Assembly (NCBI GenBank): GCA_012295225.1
Contig: WMKK01000007.1
Coordinates: 664,605 to 728,604 of the forward strand
Length of the DNA stretch: 64,000 nt
Origin: Ostreococcus mediterraneus
Taxonomy: Eukaryota > Chlorophyta > Mamiellophyceae > Mamiellales > Bathycoccaceae
Direction: 5' to 3'
Made by a program: the position numbers and the translations under genes
Notes under the pieces: generated by a model
Seen by the model: only the letters and a program-made list of their open reading frames with translations
The model's database searches: none
What the model was told of the DNA's origin: nothing
Part shown: positions 36,001-44,332 of the stretch, one piece after another
How the letters are laid out: each line of letters begins with the position of its first letter
Numbering within the stretch: position 1 is the first letter of the stretch

Positions 36001-37931
36001 AGAAAATTTCGATTGGCATCAGTACCGAATAAAGGCGTTACTATCTCTGCCCAAGCACCGTCATCGGGCAAACCCGCGAGCGAAACGTGCGCCTGACCCA
36101 TGAGCTTCTTTCCAGCCATGTCTCTGTCGTAAAGGTCCACGAGAACTCTTCCAGCGCCCGGCCGGGCAACCAAGGTAAAAACCTCACCAATGCCGTTATT
36201 CCATACCGGGTGCAACGTGTTCTTCACCGTTGAACTTCTACAAAACTCATTCAATGGAGCGTTGTCGATGGAGACGTAAGTAAAAGCGTCACAAGAGCCC
36301 GCTCCACCATCCACACGGAATAGGTTTCGCGCAGCAACGACAGCAACGTGCACACTGCGAGCTTCTAAAAGCCCCTCGCCTCGTTTGATTTCTCCTAGAG
36401 ATACATTAGCGTCGAACATTCTCTTCTCGTCAACAATTTCTGAAACTTGAACTCTGATGGTACCCAAGTCTTGAGTCGCCCGCGGATGAATGTAACATGG
36501 CTCACCAGCCGCGTCCGCGGTGATGCGGCGCTTGAGTTCTATTTCTAAATCAGCCAACGCACCACCTCGAGGAATGTCCGACAAAGGAAGAGCAGCAGCG
36601 CCGATAAAGTTTGGTGAAGAGAGCCTATCACGGTCCCAAACTGTCAGAACGATCGCTTGACATGCTTCATCTTGAGGAACGCAAAGAAAATATCTTTGAT
36701 TCCACACCGGAAACGTTGTCATCCGCTTAGTCCTCGTGGTATATCGGTCATCTACTAGCGTTGTGTTAAATCCAATCTTCACGAACGGATCACTCGTGCC
36801 AGAACGATCAGCATCATAAACCCCTCGCGCGTTGAGCACGCTCAGAATGACGTATTTTGGTCTGCTTGACGCCCCGCCTAAGGTTGGCGTCGGTCGCAGT
36901 TCCCATTTTGGAATTGACGCGCTCGGCATTAAAGTAGACGCCACTGACACATCCAACACGCTCTCTGCCGAGGGTGTTACTTTGGGCCAATATCCGTTGT
37001 CACCGATGGCAGGTTCTGAAAAGATACTTTGCCCAACTGTCACTCGAATTTCAGCATTTGTCTTTACCAAACCCTTTTTACGAAGCTCCAAGTCGAGCGT
37101 CATTTGTGTGCCTCCTCTAGGAATCATACTACCCGCTATTCTCGCACTTCCAATCTCCACTTTTCGTCCGAACGAGCGCAATTCTTTCAGTTTTATAAGA
37201 ACATAACCGCCGTGCAGGCAATTTCCAAAAATGAAACGCCCAGCCTCTGGTCCCCACAGCGGACAATCAGTACCTTCTCGCAAATTGGTCTTCACCTTCT
37301 TTCTACTGCGAAAGCTGAACTTTCGATGGCCTCTATCGATCCAATTCACTTGCACGTACGTCATTCTGGATTCTGTGACAAACGCACCGTGCGACGTCAC
37401 GCCGTGCACCGTAACTTCAACAGAATCCAAAGAGTCCACCAACCTCTTCTCGTGCCTCGCGTGCGACGCACATAAACTCGAGATAGTATCTTGAGGTAGC
37501 GTGGCTGACGTCGTCGATACGCTCAAAATTTTCTGCGAATTCAACCGCAGCTTTGCCATTTTTTTGAAGTTTCGCTTTGACTTTCTCACCAGCGCACGCG
37601 CTTGCGCCGTCGTCGACGAGTTTCTACGCAACGTACGTTCATTCAACGTCATCGCGCGGTCGAAATTTGACCGCCGGTTGATTGTATCACTCGATAACAA
37701 CTGGTCGATGACTTCAGCCTCGAGCGTAGCCTTCGGGGCTTCCACCTGGCTCAACGCCGTCGACGGACCGAAAGCGCTCGAGAGCGCCTGCTCAGTCAAA
37801 CGCCGCATATCTTCAACGTGCGCATCAACACTCTCGTCAGCCGTGTCGATGAGATTACCTATAGCATCATCGAGTTCCGCGCTGCGCTTTTCCGTCGCGC
37901 CCGCGTGCGCGAAGAGCGAAAGCGGCGGCAT
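33075..37931 (-). CDS. Giant multi-C2-domain membrane protein (MCTP/ferlin-like)
   Basis: 1618 residues, the largest gene in the window. After a helical N-terminus come at least three recognisable C2 domains: about 170-300, 355-475 (VLNARGVYDADRSGTSDPFVKI, then VWDRDRLSSPNFIG) and 520-640 (AARNLFRVDGGAGSCDAFTYV, then LYDRDMAGKKLMGQA). Two degenerate C2-like modules follow (about 690-870 and 900-1010). The second C2 keeps most calcium-binding aspartates (D.DRSGTSDP and WDRD). Hydrophobic spans lie near residues 1150 (SFLLLWLVSGIFFCGYC), 1355 and 1390, then a long cytosolic tail. Multi-C2 proteins with C-terminal membrane spans include plant MCTPs, which tether ER to plasma membrane, and ferlins. 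Lipid-dependent membrane tethering is the likely role; the subfamily is not certain. Confidence 0.8.
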   Translation of the reverse strand: MPPLSLFAHAGATEKRSAELDDAIGNLIDTADESVDAHVEDMRRLTEQALSSAFGPSTALSQVEAPKATLEAEVIDQLLSSDTINRRSNFDRAMTLNERTLRRNSSTTAQARALVRKSKRNFKKMAKLRLNSQKILSVSTTSATLPQDTISSLCASHARHEKRLVDSLDSVEVTVHGVTSHGAFVTESRMTYVQVNWIDRGHRKFSFRSRKKVKTNLREGTDCPLWGPEAGRFIFGNCLHGGYVLIKLKELRSFGRKVEIGSARIAGSMIPRGGTQMTLDLELRKKGLVKTNAEIRVTVGQSIFSEPAIGDNGYWPKVTPSAESVLDVSVASTLMPSASIPKWELRPTPTLGGASSRPKYVILSVLNARGVYDADRSGTSDPFVKIGFNTTLVDDRYTTRTKRMTTFPVWNQRYFLCVPQDEACQAIVLTVWDRDRLSSPNFIGAAALPLSDIPRGGALADLEIELKRRITADAAGEPCYIHPRATQDLGTIRVQVSEIVDEKRMFDANVSLGEIKRGEGLLEARSVHVAVVAARNLFRVDGGAGSCDAFTYVSIDNAPLNEFCRSSTVKNTLHPVWNNGIGEVFTLVARPGAGRVLVDLYDRDMAGKKLMGQAHVSLAGLPDDGAWAEIVTPLFGTDANRNFLVGGTDASSPWNSPDRIKGEIILRVSTTRAPYPNMRKPPQISEADRYDNSHETNKYLYVQTLNMSGLPIRYNAQSTNTRVVMSLNTHRTLIYGDVQKNVMTDFDFDDVVHAFPKSHLSRTLTIQVLSELKLVYGSKQVTNASKTIGKKIGLMKTLDDDAVANGAEDELGARNPAKEGEKFISGTPIGFVQIRIDDMAVGDLKRYKVKLNPMLREAPWLQAKDGSLGEIEIAIGCGYAKTTPLDLRMIDQVARPTLGTFMFNIESVIGDPTPYQDFAPFVGVLTGKQRTKGRNKFGKHVAATVMWDGREENIVSSQEFFKFNITEATGDIRVIFTCPDALNGGTQILGAVSIPIQSIMEAPGRSVDAWYNITPPNRAFLTQEEMVNHMHAMCVYLRSKKILSDWQGYARIRVAFTPKRAEWRWYLRQAPPPLKSHHVPDTVDGVVRSFHRLVESILAPLKMYARASLFVAKHPTRFKINAAWFVWHTLCCWTFRAEIISSFLLLWLVSGIFFCGYCAHVIADEVYALMSPFEGETKDGQISQLQHEVRKLGKKKNRKLRMFRDALLEEYKLVKLRAKGRAVEVSAQAVRKGMQERKARRAQAGIDDELPDVSILPRNIANHVFSILVSNNPADVILAIIQKTVWNLLKIIKDAGTTLVRFDKVITSGGPRLMPGSCKVVGGKLESLASTLDRPVTAVTWGNVALSRYFAALSIALTFVACLILFVLRQFVRLVDFYSPIRLWHCVWVIGILPVLPISASFMIHKCVRVENFLQLVGLYVPVVPISLETMQAVRDALVDDLKDDYVKLRARAKAEFEQEQLRAKQAEIAAFSSLYARFAKNSSNPIMWIFSALSRAPTSLAVLHGKRVRALMRPGEDVAPDVKIFREHAQLGRTVIFSFGQLISFALAMPVKVVTAPSRILSATMERRLNFYDSVARVSARGCVSRPLTLPFGAQRIKVIPERISVAERRGDKVIEF

Positions 37932-38236
37932 TTCGTTTCAATTCCGAGAGCGCCTCGGACAATTGAAAATTGAAAAAGCTCACGCGCCGCGACGACGCGC
38001 GCCTTCGTCGAACGCCACGCGCGCGCAAACACCGGTCGCCACGCGCACGCGAGCGTTCGCGCGGCTGATGTTACCGAGGCGCCGCGATGTGTCGGTCTCT
38101 GTGCGTCGCAAGATGATTTTCACAAACGTGCGCATGCAATGCAGTTTTTGAAGTGTTCCTACAGTGTGAGTAGATATTGAATCAATGAATGCGGTACAGC
38201 TGCTGCGGGTGCGCGCGCGATAATATGAGTGCGCGT
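37932..38236. other. Intergenic stretch between two minus-strand genes
   Basis: 305 bases upstream of the multi-C2 gene and downstream of the kinase. GC-rich in its first half, AT-richer near 38110-38190. I see no further feature. Confidence 0.5.
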
Positions 38237-40288
38237 CTACGTTTTTGTGTCCTTGGTGTCCACGATGTCGTCCGCACTCGCATCCTTGGTCGTTGACTTG
38301 CCATTCTTGGATTTGCTACCATTTTTTGATTTCTTGCCCGCGTTTTCTCGAGTGACAAAGGACGCCAAGTTGCGCTGCTGCTGTTCGAGCTGCTGCTGTT
38401 GTTCCATGAGACGACTTTCCATGTCGGACATTTCAGCAATCACGGCGTTCATTTCGCTTTGAATGGACTCCATGCGTTTACGAATAGCCTCAGGATCTTC
38501 GCCGTTTTTGGCGAGCCCGGCGGCGGCGGCGGCGCGTTTGGAAAGCGCCTCGGCAACCTCAACGTCTGCATCTTCTTCGGCGTCATCCGTATCCTTCTTC
38601 ATGCCTAGCATGCGGAACATGGCACTGACGCTATCCCCAACGCGTTTTCGAGTCAGGCCAACTGCTGCGCCGGCGCGTTGGCGAATCGTAGCGAATCTTG
38701 ACGTGGTTTGCGTCGTCAAATCGGTAATCATGCCATCGTACTCCTTCGAGGCTTCCACGCCGGAGCTCGCCGCAGCTTTCTTCAACTCCGTCGCCGCAGT
38801 TACCATTGTCGTTCTTGCTTCTACTTCCTTGAAGCTCATCGTGCGAAGCAAACCTTGCAAGCCAACGCGCATCTTCTCCAAGGTTTTCTCTTCTTCAGCG
38901 ACCGTTTTGGCGTCGGCGCCCGTATCCTTGAGCCGCTGAATCGTCGTGCTTTGCTTGGCTATGTTTTCTTGTTGACGTTGGATGCGCTTTTCGAGAGAAA
39001 ACATATCNGTTAGCATCTCAGCGGTTTCAGCCATCCAGTTTTCACCTCCACCAGCTCTGATTTCAACCTTAAGCTCGGTTGGATCGACTTCAAAAAATCT
39101 GTGCTTGAGCGCTTCCTCGGCGCTCGGGCGTTCGGTAGCCTCCGTGCCTGGTTCAGCTTCGTACGGACGAGGTCGTAACAATTCAGCCGCGAGCTCCCAC
39201 CCCGCGCCATCGCCAGCGTCTAACACCGCCGTCTTGGATCGACTAAACTGTCCTTTGTTCGCTTCGCGCCACTTGTACAAGTCGTACTTGAACTTTTTCA
39301 AGCCGCGGTTGAATCCTTGCAAGCCGCTATTCGTCCGTAAGCTCGGCATGGCGAGCTGCATGAGCACGATGCCTGCGCTATACATATCAAACCTATCGGG
39401 TTTGTGCGACAACCATGCGGTGGTGCCGGCGGCGAGCGCTATCGGGCCGAACATCTTTTTCAAATCTGGAGCGTCATCCGTGGGAATTAAAAATTCCTCT
39501 GGCGGCGCGTACTTGGGATCCATAATCGTCTCGTCTGGCGTGAAATTGGTCCCAGTGCGAAAGCACGCGCATGCACCGAGATCAATCACCTTGAACGTCG
39601 GCTCTGGCTTCTCCGCGAGCACCAAGTTGTGCGGCTTCACGTCGCGGTGCACCAAACCAGCCTTGTGTACGGCGGTGAGACTTTGCAAGAGCTGCGACAC
39701 GGCTTTCTGCGTAATCTCCAACTCTGCCGCTGCATCGCCTCTAAACACGTTGTCGCGCCCTAAAAGTGCCTTGGCCAACCCAGTAGGATAATCAGGCTGC
39801 GCCAAATACTGCGCCAACGTCCGGTCGCCTTGATATCGCCACACCAACCACAAGCCTTCTTTGCTCAACGCGTCGTTTGCGCCCGAAGTCATCCATTCGT
39901 CTCGCGACACTCTAAACGACCCCAAAAACTCCGCACAAGCCCCTTTCGCGTCGCGCGACACGCGGTCATTCATCCAAGATTCAATTTCTTGCAACTCCGC
40001 CGCGCCCTCCACCGTGAGCTTGGGCCGTTTCATCACCACCGCTTCGCCTCGCGACAACCCGCGCGCGCCCGTCGTCGCCACGCGTCCTTCGTATACCACC
40101 CCAAACGACCCTTCACCAATCTGTCGCTCCATGATAAAATCTGTCTTTGTAAACTTCGCACCAGCATTCGTCACGACGCGAACCGCACGTCGCAACGCCC
40201 GCGCGCGTCGAGTCGCGCCCGCGCCCGCCGCGTCTCGTCGGCCCGTCCCGGCGCCCGTCGGCGCTCGCGTCGTCAACGCCCCTCCCAT
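38237..40288 (-). CDS. Thylakoid-type protein kinase (STN7/STN8-like) with coiled-coil extension
   Basis: 683 residues from the ATG at 40286-40288, with a basic plastid-transit-like start. The kinase domain has the G-loop GEGSFG (residues 58-63), VVMK lysine (87), HRDVKPHN catalytic loop and DLGAC in place of DFG. Two stretches are specific to the Stt7/STN family: TGTNFTPDETIMDPKYAPPEE and DRFDMYSAGIVLMQLAMP with SLRTNSGLQGFNRGLKKFKYDL. STN7 phosphorylates LHCII in state transitions; STN8 phosphorylates PSII core proteins. The text is somewhat nearer STN8 (FDMYSAGIVL). After the kinase domain, which ends near residue 405 (SAEEALKHRFF), there is a 270-residue coiled-coil, Gln- and Lys-rich extension not present in STN7/STN8. 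One N (39007) leaves one residue unknown. Confidence 0.85.
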   Translation of the reverse strand: MGGALTTRAPTGAGTGRRDAAGAGATRRARALRRAVRVVTNAGAKFTKTDFIMERQIGEGSFGVVYEGRVATTGARGLSRGEAVVMKRPKLTVEGAAELQEIESWMNDRVSRDAKGACAEFLGSFRVSRDEWMTSGANDALSKEGLWLVWRYQGDRTLAQYLAQPDYPTGLAKALLGRDNVFRGDAAAELEITQKAVSQLLQSLTAVHKAGLVHRDVKPHNLVLAEKPEPTFKVIDLGACACFRTGTNFTPDETIMDPKYAPPEEFLIPTDDAPDLKKMFGPIALAAGTTAWLSHKPDRFDMYSAGIVLMQLAMPSLRTNSGLQGFNRGLKKFKYDLYKWREANKGQFSRSKTAVLDAGDGAGWELAAELLRPRPYEAEPGTEATERPSAEEALKHRFFEVDPTELKVEIRAGGGENWMAETAEMLXDMFSLEKRIQRQQENIAKQSTTIQRLKDTGADAKTVAEEEKTLEKMRVGLQGLLRTMSFKEVEARTTMVTAATELKKAAASSGVEASKEYDGMITDLTTQTTSRFATIRQRAGAAVGLTRKRVGDSVSAMFRMLGMKKDTDDAEEDADVEVAEALSKRAAAAAGLAKNGEDPEAIRKRMESIQSEMNAVIAEMSDMESRLMEQQQQLEQQQRNLASFVTRENAGKKSKNGSKSKNGKSTTKDASADDIVDTKDTKT

Positions 40289-40688
40289 CAACACAAATCA
40301 CACACACAACGCACGCGCGCACGCGCGATACTCAATTCAACTCGTTCGCCACCCACCGCGCGCGCGCCGTCCCAAACGCCACGCACAGCCGCTCGAAACG
40401 ACTGGATTAATCAATGTATCCAGCACAGATGATTTCAAACTATATCTTCACCGCGCCTCTCGATCGCCTCCACGCGCGTCGCCCGCGCGCGCGTCGCCTC
40501 GCGTCGCGCGTCCAGTCGATCGCGTTCGTCCGTCCGCGCGTTTGCCGCCTCCGCGTCGCGCGCGCGATGTCCGTCCGCGCTCGCGTCCGCGTGTGCCGCG
40601 CGCGCATCCAGCGGCATCCAGCGGCGCGCCGCGCACACATCGCACCCACCTGGTCATGATTGGTCAACTAGTCCCCCTCCGGTGTGTG
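40289..40688. other. Upstream region of the kinase gene, left of the gap
   Basis: Very GC-rich with many CGCG runs. Frames that stay open here do so on composition alone. It likely holds the kinase promoter and runs into the assembly gap. Confidence 0.5.
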
Positions 40689-41018
40689 NNNNNNNNNNNN
40701 NNNNNNNNNNNNNNNNNNNNNNNNNNNNNNNNNNNNNNNNNNNNNNNNNNNNNNNNNNNNNNNNNNNNNNNNNNNNNNNNNNNNNNNNNNNNNNNNNNNN
40801 NNNNNNNNNNNNNNNNNNNNNNNNNNNNNNNNNNNNNNNNNNNNNNNNNNNNNNNNNNNNNNNNNNNNNNNNNNNNNNNNNNNNNNNNNNNNNNNNNNNN
40901 NNNNNNNNNNNNNNNNNNNNNNNNNNNNNNNNNNNNNNNNNNNNNNNNNNNNNNNNNNNNNNNNNNNNNNNNNNNNNNNNNNNNNNNNNNNNNNNNNNNN
41001 NNNNNNNNNNNNNNNNNN
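40689..41018. other. Assembly gap (330 N)
   Basis: A run of 330 unknown bases. An inverted repeat abuts its right edge. Any short gene inside is invisible. Confidence 0.99.
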
Positions 41019-41020
41019 CT

Positions 41021-41096
41021 GCGAGATTCCATCCATCGATACTCGCGATCGATGCGCGCGCGACACGATCGATGGCGAGTATCGATCGAATCTCGC
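41021..41096. repeat. Imperfect inverted repeat beside the gap
   Basis: GCGAGATTC (41021-41029) pairs with GAATCTCGC (41088-41096), and ATCGATACTCGC (41035-41046) with GCGAGTATCGAT (41075-41086). Total 21 pairs with a 5-versus-1 base bulge and a 28-base loop that itself contains GATCGAT motifs. A strong hairpin in DNA or RNA. Confidence 0.85.
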
Positions 41097-41207
41097 GCGC
41101 CATCGATCGATCGCGCGCGCGCGGACGCGACGACGCCGCCTTCGGATCCCAATCCCTCGCCCGTGCGCCGGCAGTGTTCGTTCGTCGTCGCGTGCGTCGG
41201 CGCGGGC

Positions 41208-41238
41208 ATGGTCGATCGCGCGGCGCGCGCGTCGTCGT

Positions 41239-41270
<32 letters not shown>

Positions 41271-42512
41271 CGGGGGCGCGCGATGGGCGACGCGCGACGG
41301 TGCGTCGCGCGCGCGCTGCGCGCTGGATGGCGCGCGAACGCCGCGGGCGACGGCGATGGGGGCGGGGGTGGGGGCGCGCGCGCGTCGGGGGCGGGGGCGT
41401 CGGCGTCGGGGGCGGGGGCGTCGGCGTTCGGGCGTCGGCGTCGGCGTCGGCGTCTCGCGTCGGTGTCGGCGTCGAAAGCGTCGAAGGCGTCGGGCGCCGG
41501 TTGGGCGCGGTCGCTGGACGACAAGTTGCGCGCGAAATCGACGACGACTCGCAAGTTACCGGCGCAGGAAGAGGCGGCGAGGCGGTTGGCGAGTGGTATC
41601 GGGGCGACGATATGCGTGCGCACGGTGCTCGCGCCGTTAGAGCGCGTGAAGATTGAGTATTTATTGAATAGGAGCGCGTTGAAACCCGAGGCGTTGGTGC
41701 GGAGCATCTTCACCAAGGAGGGACTCGGTGGGTTTTGGAAGGGGAATTTATTGAATTTAGCGCGCACGGCGCCGTATAAGGCGATTAACTTTTGTGCTTT
41801 TGACACCTATCGCGGGTTTGTGATTAAGGCTTTTCCCGAAGGGAGCGATGGGAGGAAAATTGGGACGTTGTGCGCGGGCGCCGGCGCGGGCGTCACGGCG
41901 GTGTTGACGTGCTTTCCGATGGATGTATTGCGTACGCGTTTGTTGACGACGGGTGGTAAGGCCAAATACGGGTCGTTGATACAGTGCGTGAAGACCATGT
42001 ACACGCAAGAAGGTTTGTCGACGTTTTATCGCGGCATTACGCCGGCGCTCGTGTCCATGGCGCCCAACGCCGCGGTGTACTACACCATTTACGACGGCTT
42101 GAAACATCGTCGCATGGCACAGCTCGACGAGGAGCTGCGCGTGAGAATCGCCGCCACAAAAGACACGCGCGAGCGCGCGAAATTAGAGCGCGAATATCCA
42201 TCCAAGACTGTGGAGGCGTCGAATATGATGTTGTTTGGCGCGCTCGCCGGCGTCGCGTCTGAAGCGTCGACGTATCCGTTTGAAGTCATTCGTCGTCGCA
42301 TGCAAATGCAAGGTGGACGCTCATCAGCGTCGATGGTCTTCGGCCGCGAAGCGCTTCGTCGGATGACCGTCACCTTACGGTCGATCGTTCGTAAGCAAGG
42401 TGTTCGTGGATTATACGCCGGTTTAGGCCCGAGTTGCATTCAAGTGCTCCCGTCGGCGTCGCTCGGATTTTTCTCCTATGAAATGTTCAAGCTGTTGTTC
42501 CAAGTGGACTGA
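41208..42512 (+). CDS. BTL-type adenine nucleotide carrier (mitochondrial carrier family)
   Basis: From the ATG at 41208, 434 residues; an ATG at 41283 is also possible. The first 100 residues are low-complexity (Ser, Ala, Gly, Arg runs from TCG and GGGGCG repeats) and contain a likely targeting region. The carrier fold then follows with three repeats: LAPLERVKIEYLLNRSAL (PxE variant of PxD/ExxK) and GLGGFWKGNLLNLARTAPYKAINF; CFPMDVLRTRLLTTGG and GLSTFYRGITPALVSMAPNAAVYY; TYPFEVIRRRMQMQGG and GVRGLYAGLGPSCIQVLPSASLGFFSYE. The pattern is nearly collinear with Arabidopsis BTL3 and related Brittle-1-like ADP/ATP carriers in mitochondria or plastids. A charged insertion of about 35 residues before the third repeat matches the BTL layout too. 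Confidence 0.88.
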
Positions 42513-42661
42513 CGAGACCCGTCGGGTGACTTCATGACACCAACGAAAACAACACATACTACTACTACAGCAGCAGCAGCATTAGCTTTTTCATCGTTCC
42601 ACCTAGCCACGGAGCTCTTCAATACCACGCTTAGACGGTTTAGCCTCACTTCGCGACTCCC

Positions 42662-43459
42662 ATGACAACCATGTACACGCGCGGTGACCCGAACGCGCCG
42701 GATGACCGCGGTCCATCCATGATGCAGCGACACGCTGAGGCACGCGCTCGCGAAGCCGCGCACGCCACAGATGCGTATTTACGACGAGAGTTCCCGAACG
42801 CCACCGACGCGACGCTCGCGTTGGCGCTGGAAAAACACGACGGCGACGCGCAGCTCGCCAAGGATGCGTTACGAGAGTTCTTCGACGCCGAACGCGCGGG
42901 ACGAACGACGATGACGACGACGATGATGACGACGGGAGGTGCGGGGTCGAGCGGACGGGAACGACGTCGACGGCGGCGACGCGACGGGAGCTCGAGCTCG
43001 AGCCCGAGCGACGACGACGGCTCCGACGACGACGGCTCTCGAAGCGGTCGTCGACGGCACAAGAAGCACAGAAAGTCCTCGGATAGGAGGAAACACAAGA
43101 AACACAAAAAGTCGTCGCGCCGTTCGCGGTCGAGGAGCGCGTCTCGAGGCGACGAGGGGAAGAAACCAGAGAGGCGAGCGTTTGGCGACGACGAAGCCGA
43201 ACGTCGTCGAGAGCTCGCCGAGGCGCGTGAGAAGGAAGCCGCGGCGAAACAACACGCCATCTTGGCGCGTATGCGCGCGCAGGGTGGCGGCGCGGCGCGA
43301 GATGGTATGCGCGAGCAAGAGCTCTTGCGTTCCCAGCTTCAAATCGCGCACCGGCAAGGCGACGTTCACCAAGTCGAACGGCTTAAAAATTTGCTCGCCA
43401 AGGACGACGCGCTCGATCGCGCGGCGAAAGATAACTATGGATTTAGGGCGAACGCTTAA
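42662..43459 (+). CDS. CUE-like plus SR/K-rich protein
   Basis: 265 residues. Residues 35-75 (ATDAYLRREFPNATDATLALALEKHDGDAQLAKDALREFF) fit a CUE/UBA-type three-helix ubiquitin-binding fold: the FP motif followed by a helix and the D.....A...L pattern. The middle (95-175) is a mixed RS/RK/DDGS tract of the kind found in splicing factors and nuclear speckle proteins. The last 80 residues are helical (REQELLRSQLQIAHRQGDVHQVERLKNLLAKDD), a conserved-looking block I cannot name. A nuclear RNA-processing role with ubiquitin binding is plausible but not proven. The gene is tandem with the carrier, 149 bases downstream. PIG-F ends 122 bases further on, convergent. Confidence 0.65.
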   Translation: MTTMYTRGDPNAPDDRGPSMMQRHAEARAREAAHATDAYLRREFPNATDATLALALEKHDGDAQLAKDALREFFDAERAGRTTMTTTMMTTGGAGSSGRERRRRRRRDGSSSSSPSDDDGSDDDGSRSGRRRHKKHRKSSDRRKHKKHKKSSRRSRSRSASRGDEGKKPERRAFGDDEAERRRELAEAREKEAAAKQHAILARMRAQGGGAARDGMREQELLRSQLQIAHRQGDVHQVERLKNLLAKDDALDRAAKDNYGFRANA

Positions 43460-43581
43460 ACTTGCGCCAACTGCGCGCGATGATGTATGTATAGAGATTC
43501 TAGGTTTGCTATCGATTGCTACTTTTACTACCGAGCCGACGTCGACGTCGACATCGAGCGCCGACGCCCGTTCCTCAAACG

Positions 43582-44238
43582 TCACGTCGCTCGCATCTTC
43601 TCGCGCGTGCCCGCACCGCCGAATCGCGTCGCACGCACGACGCCCACGAGCGCCCCACACGCGAATCCCGCGCTCATCCCACGCACGCACGACACCGGCC
43701 ACGCTTGCCACGGGCGGTTCCAATCCAACGGCGCCGGCACGGCGCCCACCCACGCGCCCGCCACGCCTCCAATCACGCTCGAGCGCGCCACAACCTCTCG
43801 CGCACCGCGCGCATCACCCCTCACGAACACGCGCTCGATGCTCGCGCGGTCGCATCCGATATCCATAGCCACGGTGAGCCCGACGACAGCCGACGCGTAC
43901 GCGCCAAACGCCGCCGAGCGCGCCCACGTCGTCGCATCATCGACGCGCAGCACGCTCCCCGCGAACGCGAACGCCACCAACACGCACGCCACGACGCCTG
44001 CGCACCACGGCGCGATCACGCGCGCGACGACTGCGCGCATCGCGCGCGCACACGACGCCCGACGACGCCCGACGTCGCGCGCGCAGTTGGACAACGCAAC
44101 CTCCAATACGCGCGACGCGACGACGCACGCCGCGCTGGCGCCGCCCACGCGCGCGAGCGACGCGACATCGCGCGCGACGCATGCCGTGGCGCTCACCGCC
44201 AATGCGCGCGCGATCGCCAGCGCCGCGTCGACGCGCAT
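43582..44238 (-). CDS. PIGF: GPI-anchor biosynthesis protein PIG-F (GPI11)
   Basis: 218 residues, six or so hydrophobic segments. The C-terminal block SSVIGGVAGAWVGAVPAPLDWNRPWQAWPVSCVRGMSAG carries the hallmark of PIG-F/Gpi11 (GAW.GA.P.PLDW.RPWQ.WP). PIG-F is a multispan ER protein that stabilises PIG-O and GPI7 during ethanolamine-phosphate transfer to the second and third mannose of GPI. The length matches the family (about 220). Its start codon is 94 bases from that of the divergent strawberry notch gene. The opposite strand remains open throughout, which is a GC-composition effect rather than a second gene. Confidence 0.88.
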   Translation of the reverse strand: MRVDAALAIARALAVSATACVARDVASLARVGGASAACVVASRVLEVALSNCARDVGRRRASCARAMRAVVARVIAPWCAGVVACVLVAFAFAGSVLRVDDATTWARSAAFGAYASAVVGLTVAMDIGCDRASIERVFVRGDARGAREVVARSSVIGGVAGAWVGAVPAPLDWNRPWQAWPVSCVRGMSAGFACGALVGVVRATRFGGAGTREKMRAT

Positions 44239-44332
44239 CGATGCCCGGCAATGGCGTCAACTGTCACGTCATTCAAAACCAAATCTCCACATTTCCCGAC
44301 GCGCGCGCGTCGTCGCGGACGCCGCGTGCGGG

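Noticed and set aside
39861-41207. Continuous plus-strand frame running through the N gap into the carrier
   Set aside because: It counts unknown bases as coding and overlaps the kinase antisense. The carrier homology begins well after 41208.
43487-44332. Long open frame continuing upstream of strawberry notch on the plus strand
   Set aside because: It is the complement of PIG-F, which has family motifs. The plus translation is Arg/Thr/Pro-rich noise, and the real SBNO start is the ATG at 44333.
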